A DNA stretch of 6,238 nt from Crocinitomicaceae bacterium (lineage in GTDB: Bacteria > Bacteroidota > Bacteroidia > Flavobacteriales_D > Crocinitomicaceae), in the NCBI GenBank assembly GCA_023264075.1, contig JALQTG010000262.1, positions 1 through 6,238 of the forward strand, written 5' to 3'. Of this stretch, positions 1 to 6,238 are shown piece after piece. Numbering within the stretch: position 1 is the stretch's first letter; the number at the start of each line of letters is the position of its first letter. Position numbers and translations under genes: made by a program. The notes under the pieces were generated by a model. It searched no databases, was not told where the DNA came from, and saw only the letters and a list, made by a program, of their open reading frames with translations.

Positions 1-2
1 AA

Positions 3-2678
3 GCGGTAATCGGTGCCTATATCTATATTTCAGACGAGTTTAGAGCAAAGGCTGATTTTGATGGTTCTTATACCATTAGTGGTCTGCCTTATGGTGATTA
101 CAAAGTGCGTGTATCGATGATGCTCTACGACACGCTCACGATGTATGTAACGATTAGTCAGTCTTCTGTGAATCAAGATTTTTCATTGGGAAATACCCAA
201 GAAATGGAAGAGGTTGAAGTAGTTGGACAATTGGCAATTGATCGTAAGACGCCTGTGGCTGTGAGTCGTTTGACCGCTCAAGATATTAATGAGCAGTTGG
301 GTTCTCAGGAATTACCCATGTTACTAAACTCTACACCAGGAGTTCATGCCACCCAGCAAGGTGGGGGTGATGGAGATGCGCGAATCACCATACGTGGGTT
401 TAACCAACGAAACGTAGGGGTGATGATTGATGGTGTTCCTGTTAATGACATGGAAAATGGTTGGGTATATTGGAGTAACTGGTTTGGATTGGATCAAATC
501 ACGAATCAGATACAAGTACAACGTGGATTAGGAGCAACTAAATTGGCTATGCCTTCTGTGGGTGGAACAATGAACATCATCACACAACCTACCGGAGGGA
601 AACGTCAAATTAAATTGAATCAGGAATACGGTGCTGGAAATTTTTTACGCACTTCGTTATCATATAAATCTGGACAGCTTAAGAATGGATGGGGAGTATT
701 ATTTTCTGGTTCCTACAAGGAAGGTGATGGATGGGTTGATGGTCTCTTTACGCGTGGTGCATTCTACTATTTAAAAGTGCAAACACAAATGGGGAACCAC
801 TTGCTTTCAGTAAGTGCATTTGGAGCACCTCAAGAGCATGGACAACGTAGTTTTAATCAACCCTTAGAATATTGGAATTCAGATTTTGCTAGAAATCAAG
901 GAGTAGCTGTTTCAGACACCGCCCAAAATGTTGATTTCGGGATTAGACACAATCAACACTGGGGATATCAAACAGATGAGAATGGAAATCGTGAGGTGCG
1001 TGCTGAACGTCGAAACTATTATCACAAGCCACAGATTACAATCAAAGATTTTTGGAAAATCAATGAGCGTCTTTCTTGGTCAACAATGGCTTACCTTTCT
1101 ATTGGTCGAGGTGGAGGAGAGCGTTTGCGCAATTCTGGAGCGATTATACGAGATGAAGAAGGTTTGGTTGATTGGGACGAGATAATCCGTGCGAACCAAG
1201 TGAAATTATTATTTGGACAGGAATATTCAACAGCTGATCCGGCATATCATCCAACTTTATTAAAATCCTCTCAAGTACTTACAGCTTCTGTCAATAATCA
1301 CATGTGGATAGGCGGAGTGACTCAGTTCGATTATAAAATGAATGAAGTATGGAATTTTTCAGGAGGATTGGATTATCGCTATTATGTAGGTGAGCATTAC
1401 ACTGAGTTGCGTGATTTGTTGGGAGGTGATTATTGGGTAAATAACCAAGATCAAAATGATCCAAATGCCATGAAAGTAGTAGGGGATAAAGTAGGATGGC
1501 AGCCCTACCATAACCACCGCGACGCAATCGTTCAGTGGGCCGGTGGATTTGGTCAAGCGGAATATTCCAAGGGAAGATGGTCTGCTTTCGTGAATTTATC
1601 CTCTGTTGTTAATGGATATAAAGGAATTGATTATCATGAGAAAAAGGAGTTGCATTTGAACGATTCGATTTATTATATTGGTGCCACTGACACTTTAACG
1701 ATTGATGGAAGAACATATAACAATGATTCTCCTGAATTGCAATATAACCAAACGGAATACAAATGGATTCCTGGATTTACGATTAAATCAGGTGCCAACT
1801 TTAATGTCACGGAACGCTCCAATATTTTTGTGAATTTGGGGTACTTATCAAGAACTCCTCAATTCAGCAATGTAATTGATAACAATACCAACGAATATTT
1901 TGCTGAAATATTAAATGAGAACATTTATGCCTTTGAAATGGGGTATGGGTACCGTTCAAAGAAATTTAGTTTTAATGTGAACAGTTACTTTACGTATTGG
2001 CAAAATAAGCCTTTCCCATTCGGGGTGGCTGTTCCTGATCCTCAAGATCCGACTCAATTTATCCGGGCGAATGTCAACGGAATGGATGCCTTACACATGG
2101 GGATAGAATTTGACGGAGTTTATAAGATTCACAAGCGAGTTTCGTTGGAAGGAATGATTTCAATTGGGGATTGGACCTGGCAGTCGAGTGAGATAATTGA
2201 TGTTGTAGGTACTCAGTTTGAGTTTGATGCACGTGGGGTACACGTAGGTGACGCAGCACAAACAACCTTCTCCGCTTCTGTAAGGTATGAATTTGTGAAG
2301 AATGCATACTTGCGTGTTCGATATACTTATTTCGACCGATACTACAGTGATTTTGATCCGTTCAGTTTGAATGTGGCTAATGGAAATGGCGGTCGTGAGT
2401 CTTGGAGAATAACGAATTACAATTTTAATGATTCACATAATGCGTTTAATAATTTTTTTGGAACGGGTTACGGTTTAATTGATATTAGTGCTGGTTATCG
2501 TTACAAAATGGATAAATCAAACCTTAATTTTAAGGCAAACTTGTTCAATGCAACCAACGTGATGTATATTTCTGATGCGCGAAACAACCAAAATGGAAGT
2601 GCGTTTGACGCTACTTCTTCTGGGGTGTTTTTTGGACAAGGACTCCGATTTAACTTTTCCGTAGGATTTGAATTTTAA
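3..2678 (+). CDS. TonB-dependent outer-membrane receptor, 5' end cut off by the window edge
   Basis: Probable outer-membrane active transporter powered by TonB-ExbBD; its substrate cannot be read from the sequence. The frame is open from base 3, so 891 C-terminal residues are visible and the true start and signal peptide lie upstream. Visible residues 1-63 are the tail of a carboxypeptidase-regulatory-like beta-sandwich (DGSYTISGLPYGDYKV is typical). Next comes a linker with EEVEVVG, where Bacteroidota receptors usually carry the TonB-box-like segment. The plug spans about 82-195, with PMLLNSTPGV, ITIRGFNQRN, VMIDGVPVND and GGTMNIIT. The rest is a beta-barrel rich in alternating aromatic residues, ending in Phe (SVGFEF), the usual signal for outer-membrane barrel insertion. 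No SusD-type partner follows; a nuclease gene starts 21 bases downstream, which hints at a nucleic-acid-derived ligand (inference). A GTG at 105 is an internal codon, not the start. The family call is secure; the substrate is unknown. Confidence 0.95.
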   Translation, partial: AVIGAYIYISDEFRAKADFDGSYTISGLPYGDYKVRVSMMLYDTLTMYVTISQSSVNQDFSLGNTQEMEEVEVVGQLAIDRKTPVAVSRLTAQDINEQLGSQELPMLLNSTPGVHATQQGGGDGDARITIRGFNQRNVGVMIDGVPVNDMENGWVYWSNWFGLDQITNQIQVQRGLGATKLAMPSVGGTMNIITQPTGGKRQIKLNQEYGAGNFLRTSLSYKSGQLKNGWGVLFSGSYKEGDGWVDGLFTRGAFYYLKVQTQMGNHLLSVSAFGAPQEHGQRSFNQPLEYWNSDFARNQGVAVSDTAQNVDFGIRHNQHWGYQTDENGNREVRAERRNYYHKPQITIKDFWKINERLSWSTMAYLSIGRGGGERLRNSGAIIRDEEGLVDWDEIIRANQVKLLFGQEYSTADPAYHPTLLKSSQVLTASVNNHMWIGGVTQFDYKMNEVWNFSGGLDYRYYVGEHYTELRDLLGGDYWVNNQDQNDPNAMKVVGDKVGWQPYHNHRDAIVQWAGGFGQAEYSKGRWSAFVNLSSVVNGYKGIDYHEKKELHLNDSIYYIGATDTLTIDGRTYNNDSPELQYNQTEYKWIPGFTIKSGANFNVTERSNIFVNLGYLSRTPQFSNVIDNNTNEYFAEILNENIYAFEMGYGYRSKKFSFNVNSYFTYWQNKPFPFGVAVPDPQDPTQFIRANVNGMDALHMGIEFDGVYKIHKRVSLEGMISIGDWTWQSSEIIDVVGTQFEFDARGVHVGDAAQTTFSASVRYEFVKNAYLRVRYTYFDRYYSDFDPFSLNVANGNGGRESWRITNYNFNDSHNAFNNFFGTGYGLIDISAGYRYKMDKSNLNFKANLFNATNVMYISDARNNQNGSAFDATSSGVFFGQGLRFNFSVGFEF

Positions 2679-2699
2679 AATAGGTTTAATACAAGATAA

Positions 2700-4997
2700 A
2701 TGAAAAAAGGATTAATTATTTTAAGTGTGCTGTTTGCTTCGGTAGCAGTCGCACAAACGAACATAAATGATGCACGTCAGAACTTTTCTGTAGGGCAAAC
2801 AGTAACTATAAAAGGAGTGTCCTCCAATGCAGGAGAATTAGGTCCTATTCGTTACATCCAAGATGAAACGGGAGGCTTACCTGTTTATGGTGCAACAATT
2901 AACAGTGTTGGACGAGGTGACTCTGTTACTGTAACTGGTGTAATTAAGGATTTTAATGGACTTTTAGAAATTGACCCAATTAATTCCTGGACGGATGAAG
3001 GTGTTGGTTCAGAAGTAGCTCCCTGGGTAATTTCCATTGCGAACATGGGTGAAACGTTTGAAGGACGTTTGGTGCAGTTTGACAATGTTACTTTCCCGGA
3101 TGCTGGGGGTACATTTGCTGGAAATACCAACTATAACTTTACGGACGGAACGAATACAGGGCAGTTACGTGTTTACTCTGGAACTAACTTGGTTGGAACG
3201 CCAATCCCTTCTGGACCTCAATCGCTTGTAGCTTTGCATAGTCAATTCAATGCAACCTATCAAGTCATCCCAAGAGATGTTAACGATATCTTTCCATATG
3301 CGGCACCCGACAAAAAAATTGATGTGGAGGTAAACGGTGTAAGTATGTTGAATGGAAGTACTGCATTTATTGGTACAACGACTACAACACCATTAACAGT
3401 TAAGAACATTGGTACAAATAACTTAACTGTTTCAAATTTCATGATAACAGGCCCTTCCTCCGGGGATTTTTCTGCAAATATTGCACCTGGAGCTATCGCT
3501 GGTTTTAGCCAAACCAATAATGAGATTACATTTAATGCACAAGGGAATGGTTCGCGTTTAGCAGTATTGTCAATAGAGTCGGATGATCCAGATGTACCTA
3601 TTTTTACATTGAACTTATATGCGATTGGGAACGACGGTTTAGCTACTGAGCCAAGTTCAGGAGCAGCAGCATTGACATTTTCTAATGTAAAAGCATATAC
3701 TTTGAGTGCTAGTTATTCGCCCTCGGCGGATGCAGAAAACTACTTAGTAGTATGGAAAGAAGGTAGTGCTCCATCATCTGCACCTACCGACGGGGTTGAA
3801 TACTTAAGAGGGGATCTTGTAGGAGATGGACAAGTAGCTTATGTTGGTCCAGGAACTTCTTTTACTCCTCGTGGAATCCGAGCGAATAAAAATTACCATT
3901 TTGCAGTATATGCATACAATGGTTTTGGTAACTATGTGAATTACGCTGAGGGTCAGGTTGTTTCCAACAATGTAACTTCTACGGGCAGTAACATTGGCAC
4001 CTATTATAACGGAATTAGTACCTCTTCTGCAACGCTCATAGATGATTTGACAGCATTAATTAATCCACATCAATTTTATTCGTATTTCTTGTACAAGACA
4101 ATAATGATGGATCAATTTGAAATTCGCGATACGATTAACGGTGAGTCTGTAGTTGAGTGTGCCTACTCCGGGGAACGATTTGTATTTGCAGGTCCTTTTG
4201 ATTGGACGGCTACAGGTTACTCCCGTGAGCATACTTATGCACATTCATGGATGGCAACTTTCCCAGCTGATAACCCAGAGCAACCAGAATATACAGACTA
4301 TCATAACTTGTATCCTGCGAATTTAACGAAGGCAAATACTCCACGTAGCAACCTTCCATTAGGAGAGATTACTGGAAATACAGTGTACAATTACTTGGAA
4401 GGATCTGTTGGATATGGACCAAATGGGGCTTTATTATACGAGCCAAGAGACGCTAACAAAGGAAATGCAGCACGCGCTATGTTCTATATGGCTGTTGCCT
4501 ACAATAATGAAGGAGGATATAGCTGGCAATTACCTCCTAACTTTAATCAATCTTCAATTCTGCAAAGTCAAGAGGTGCTTAAGTCATGGCATTTTGGTGA
4601 TCTTCCTGACTCTTATGAAATTGCACGTCATGAATTAATTTTTGATACGCAAGGGAACAGAAATCCGTTCATTGATAGTGTGGATTTTGCATGTTACATT
4701 GATTTCTCAAACATGAGTTATGATGCGGATGGATGCCAATTATCTGTTAGCGAGAATGATATTGACAACCAGCTAGTTGTATTCCCAAATCCATCGGATG
4801 ATATCGTTTATGTTCAAGTGAATGGACAAGTGATAGAGCGTTTATCAATTACTGATATGACAGGACGGCAGGTGTATGTGTCGTCTTCTGCTGCTAACCT
4901 TGTAGAGGTTATTACTACAGATTTGACCGCTGGAACCTACATTGTGAACGTGGCTACAGCTACAGGAAATGCACAACGTAAGTTGATTGTACAATAA
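2700..4997 (+). CDS. Secreted multidomain endonuclease I with OB-fold, choice-of-anchor D, Fn3 and T9SS sorting domains
   Basis: Probable extracellular, non-specific nuclease exported by Sec and then by the type IX system. Residues 1-18 are a signal peptide (MKKGLIILSVLFASVAVA, cleavage before Gln19). About 21-199 resemble an OB-fold nucleic-acid-binding module (TVTIKGV, RYIQDETGGLPVYG, GDSVTVTGVIKDFNGLLEI, then YQVIPRDVNDIF). About 205-310 resemble a choice-of-anchor D domain (GPSSGDFS, ESDDPDVPIFTLNL), and 314-424 a fibronectin type III domain (YHFAVYAYNGFG). About 431-670 form the endonuclease I (His-Me finger) domain: REHTYAHSW at 509-517, DYHNLYPA at 533-540, ANTPRSNLPLGE at 545-556, ARAMFYMAV at 591-599 and QGNRNPFID at 651-659. 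By comparison with Vvn and EndoI, Glu510 and His511 should be the metal-binding and general-base residues and Asn546 a second metal ligand. About 692-765 form a T9SS type A sorting domain (VVFPNPSDD, TDMTGRQVY, LTAGTYIV, KLIV), normally removed when the protein is attached or released at the surface. The domains appear complete. Whether it prefers DNA or RNA cannot be told. Confidence 0.95.
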   Translation: MKKGLIILSVLFASVAVAQTNINDARQNFSVGQTVTIKGVSSNAGELGPIRYIQDETGGLPVYGATINSVGRGDSVTVTGVIKDFNGLLEIDPINSWTDEGVGSEVAPWVISIANMGETFEGRLVQFDNVTFPDAGGTFAGNTNYNFTDGTNTGQLRVYSGTNLVGTPIPSGPQSLVALHSQFNATYQVIPRDVNDIFPYAAPDKKIDVEVNGVSMLNGSTAFIGTTTTTPLTVKNIGTNNLTVSNFMITGPSSGDFSANIAPGAIAGFSQTNNEITFNAQGNGSRLAVLSIESDDPDVPIFTLNLYAIGNDGLATEPSSGAAALTFSNVKAYTLSASYSPSADAENYLVVWKEGSAPSSAPTDGVEYLRGDLVGDGQVAYVGPGTSFTPRGIRANKNYHFAVYAYNGFGNYVNYAEGQVVSNNVTSTGSNIGTYYNGISTSSATLIDDLTALINPHQFYSYFLYKTIMMDQFEIRDTINGESVVECAYSGERFVFAGPFDWTATGYSREHTYAHSWMATFPADNPEQPEYTDYHNLYPANLTKANTPRSNLPLGEITGNTVYNYLEGSVGYGPNGALLYEPRDANKGNAARAMFYMAVAYNNEGGYSWQLPPNFNQSSILQSQEVLKSWHFGDLPDSYEIARHELIFDTQGNRNPFIDSVDFACYIDFSNMSYDADGCQLSVSENDIDNQLVVFPNPSDDIVYVQVNGQVIERLSITDMTGRQVYVSSSAANLVEVITTDLTAGTYIVNVATATGNAQRKLIVQ

Positions 4998-5007
4998 GTT
5001 GTATCAA
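4983..5007 (+). repeat. Small inverted repeat across the endonuclease stop and lipoprotein start
   Basis: TTGAT (4983-4987) pairs with ATCAA (5003-5007), and ACAA (4991-4994) pairs with TTGT (4999-5002). This leaves a TGT bulge and a TAAG loop that contains the stop codon of the upstream gene. The right arm ends on the first base of the next ATG. The stem is 9 pairs with only two G-C pairs and no T-run follows, so it does not look like a terminator. It could affect re-initiation between the two genes, but a stem this weak may be chance in AT-rich DNA. Confidence 0.25.
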
Positions 5008-5729
5008 TGAAGAGTATTGGTTACGGTATCTTTATAATCATTGGAGCAGGTCTTTGGGCCTGCTCTTCTGTTTCCAAAAGATACGTCCATCGTAGTGAAA
5101 TAGTAGTATCGAATAACCATGTTCAACCATCTAAAGAAGTAGAGGCTTTTGTTGCCCCTTACGGAGACTCTTTAGAATTGGAGATGAATCGAGTGATTGG
5201 TTTTGCAACTGCTAATTTTGAGCGTGCACGTCCTGAGGGAGCACTTGGGAATTTATTAGCTGATTTATCTCTTCAATACGCATTGGATCATGAACTTGTA
5301 GATGAATCAGAGCACCCCTTATGTATCTTGAATCATGGTGGACTTCGTTCTCCGATTAGTGCAGGTCCTATTACTATTGGGGATATCTATAAATTGATGC
5401 CGTTCGATAATACATTAGTTGTTCTGAAATTGAATCGGTCAGTGCTGGAAGAAATATCAGCTTATTTAAAGGAATCAGGCGGCGAACCTATCGCAGGATT
5501 TGAAGTAGCGAATTCTCAGCTCATCGGCATTGGTGCACAGGAGGTGGTCACTGTTGTTACGAGTAACTATTTAGCGCTGGGAGGTGATAATATGGACTTT
5601 TTTAAGCATCCGATTTCTAAAATAGACCATCCTAAATTGTTGAGAGACATCATCATTGAATATGTTGAAGCGACAGATACCATAGTTCCTTTGGTGAATG
5701 GGCGTATTAGATTTGAAACGCAGGAATAA
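5007..5729 (+). CDS. Lipoprotein with a stand-alone 5'-nucleotidase C-terminal domain
   Basis: This 240-residue protein corresponds to the C-terminal, substrate-binding half of UshA/CD73-type 5'-nucleotidases and has no catalytic metallophosphoesterase domain of its own. Residues 1-19 form a lipoprotein signal ending in the lipobox LWAC, so Cys19 should be lipidated. The next residues (SSVSKRYVHRS) are not acidic, so the known Bacteroidota surface-export signal is not evident and a periplasm-facing location is more likely. Domain motifs: RPEGALGNLLADL at 75-87, ILNHGGLRSPI at 107-117 (family N..GG.R, Asn109 and Arg114), ITIGDIYKLMPFDNTL at 122-137 (Phe133 matches the first base-stacking Phe), and TSNYLALGGDNMDFF at 185-199. 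In the last, Met196 sits where UshA and CD73 have the second stacking aromatic. The start is supported by the signal peptide, 9 bases after the endonuclease stop. The gene overlaps the metallophosphoesterase gene by one base, so the two products probably act as one split enzyme. The domain call is firm; catalytic partnership is inferred. Confidence 0.92.
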   Translation: MKSIGYGIFIIIGAGLWACSSVSKRYVHRSEIVVSNNHVQPSKEVEAFVAPYGDSLELEMNRVIGFATANFERARPEGALGNLLADLSLQYALDHELVDESEHPLCILNHGGLRSPISAGPITIGDIYKLMPFDNTLVVLKLNRSVLEEISAYLKESGGEPIAGFEVANSQLIGIGAQEVVTVVTSNYLALGGDNMDFFKHPISKIDHPKLLRDIIIEYVEATDTIVPLVNGRIRFETQE

Positions 5730-5731
5730 TG
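5727..5731 (+). other. TAATG stop/start overlap coupling the two 5'-nucleotidase halves
   Basis: The lipoprotein stop TAA (5727-5729) shares its last A with the ATG (5729-5731) of the metallophosphoesterase. Such an overlap is a standard arrangement for translational coupling by re-initiation and suggests matched amounts of both proteins. An AGGA at 5722-5725 lies only 3 bases before the ATG, closer than usual for a Shine-Dalgarno site, and Bacteroidota rarely depend on such sites. I therefore do not call it a ribosome binding site. Confidence 0.85.
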
Positions 5732-6238
5732 GAACGAAGAAAATTTCTACAACAGAGTGCCGTTTTAGGGGCAGGGGTAGCCTTGAGTCCTTCGGTATTG
5801 GCTTATCCTAAAAGACCGGATTCGCTTCGGAAAATCACCATTCTGCATACGAATGATACCCATTCGAATATTGAGACGTTTCCAGTAACTCATGCGACTT
5901 ATCCAGGAAGAGGGGGGGTTGCTCTTCGACATTCACTCATTCAACAGATCCGCAGAGAAGAAAAGAACGTATTGCTTTTTGATGCAGGAGATATTTTTCA
6001 AGGAACGCCCTATTTTAATAAGTTTAACGGAACCTTGGAAATGAAATTGATGTCGATGCTTGGCTACGATTGCGCCACAATGGGAAATCATGATTTCGAC
6101 ATCGGACTCGATGGTTTTCTAAATGCTAAACGATATGCGAACTTTCCTTTTGTATGTAGTAATTATGATTTTTCAAACACCGAATTGCGCGATGAGACGC
6201 TTCCATATACGACATTTTTGAAAGAAGATATTAAAGTA
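5729..6238 (+). CDS. Tat-exported metallophosphoesterase of the 5'-nucleotidase family, 3' end cut off
   Basis: Catalytic N-terminal half of a UshA/CD73-like 5'-nucleotidase or 2',3'-cyclic phosphodiesterase, expected to hydrolyse phosphate esters of nucleotides in the periplasm with two metal ions. The first 170 residues are visible and the frame stays open to the window end. Residues 1-25 look like a twin-arginine signal peptide: MERRKFLQQ matches RRxFL, followed by a hydrophobic stretch and a likely cleavage after SVLA. The mature part begins with ITILHTNDTHS (Asp43 and His45, metal site 1). Then come LLFDAGDIFQGTPYFN (Asp88, the bridging ligand) and ATMGNHDFDIG (Asn120 and His121). These are the first three metallophosphoesterase blocks and all expected ligands are intact. 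The later His motifs lie beyond the window. The upstream gene supplies the C-terminal domain, so this protein may end near 300 residues without one. If a second C-terminal domain follows outside the window, the split-enzyme reading would weaken. Confidence 0.93.
   Translation, partial: MERRKFLQQSAVLGAGVALSPSVLAYPKRPDSLRKITILHTNDTHSNIETFPVTHATYPGRGGVALRHSLIQQIRREEKNVLLFDAGDIFQGTPYFNKFNGTLEMKLMSMLGYDCATMGNHDFDIGLDGFLNAKRYANFPFVCSNYDFSNTELRDETLPYTTFLKEDIKV

Noticed and set aside
105..107. GTG as the start codon of the TonB-dependent receptor
   Set aside because: The frame is open back to base 3 and the upstream codons encode a typical carboxypeptidase-regulatory-like segment, so the gene begins outside the window.
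928..1185. Open frame of 85 codons in another + frame inside the receptor gene
   Set aside because: It lies entirely within a strongly supported coding region, has no recognisable domain or signal, and looks like a shadow frame.
1291..1556. Two overlapping minus-strand open frames inside the receptor gene
   Set aside because: They are antisense to barrel coding sequence and their residues show no domain pattern; treated as shadows.
2667..2699. Bacteroidota-type promoter (TTTG then TAnnTTTG) before the endonuclease gene
   Set aside because: A TTTG occurs at 2667-2670, but about 20 bases later the sequence is TACAAGAT, which lacks the TTTG part of the -7 element. Read-through from the receptor gene is simpler.
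2679..2699. Terminator between the receptor and the endonuclease
   Set aside because: The 21-base gap holds no inverted repeat or T-run.
2885..3517. Minus-strand and alternate-frame open frames inside the endonuclease gene
   Set aside because: They are antisense or out of frame to well-matched OB-fold and choice-of-anchor D coding sequence, with no independent support.
5007..6238. The two 5'-nucleotidase genes as a single gene broken by a frameshift
   Set aside because: The domain order is reversed compared with the fused enzyme and each protein has its own export signal, so these are two genuine genes rather than one broken gene.

Overview
The window reads as a piece of a Bacteroidota genome, most likely from the class Flavobacteriia. 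Four signs support this. The DNA is AT-rich, the start codons lack convincing Shine-Dalgarno sequences, the TonB-dependent receptor has the Bacteroidota layout (carboxypeptidase-regulatory-like domain, then plug, then barrel), and one secreted protein ends in a type IX secretion (T9SS) type A sorting domain. The genus cannot be fixed from the sequence. A member of the Flavobacteriales (Crocinitomicaceae/Fluviicola-like) is only a guess.

Layout: all four genes are on the + strand and tightly packed. They are (1) the 3' part of a TonB-dependent outer-membrane receptor (3-2678, open at the left edge); (2) after 21 bases, a 765-residue secreted multidomain endonuclease I protein (2700-4997); (3) after 9 bases, a 240-residue lipoprotein carrying a 5'-nucleotidase C-terminal domain (5007-5729); (4) overlapping it by one base (TAATG), the start of a Tat-type exported metallophosphoesterase of the 5'-nucleotidase family (5729-6238, open at the right edge). 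I see no terminator or recognisable promoter in the short gaps, so this looks like one transcription unit. No stretch above 300 bases lacks a gene. I found no RNA gene, mobile element or CRISPR array.

How the genes may work together (inference): a T9SS-exported nuclease would cut extracellular nucleic acid, the TonB-dependent receptor would import an oligonucleotide or other released product, and the periplasmic 5'-nucleotidase pair would release phosphate and nucleosides. The locus would then be a nucleic-acid or phosphate scavenging operon. The 5'-nucleotidase is split into two genes, with the C-terminal-domain gene ahead of the catalytic-domain gene, and the two products carry different export signals. 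These are the most notable points of the window.
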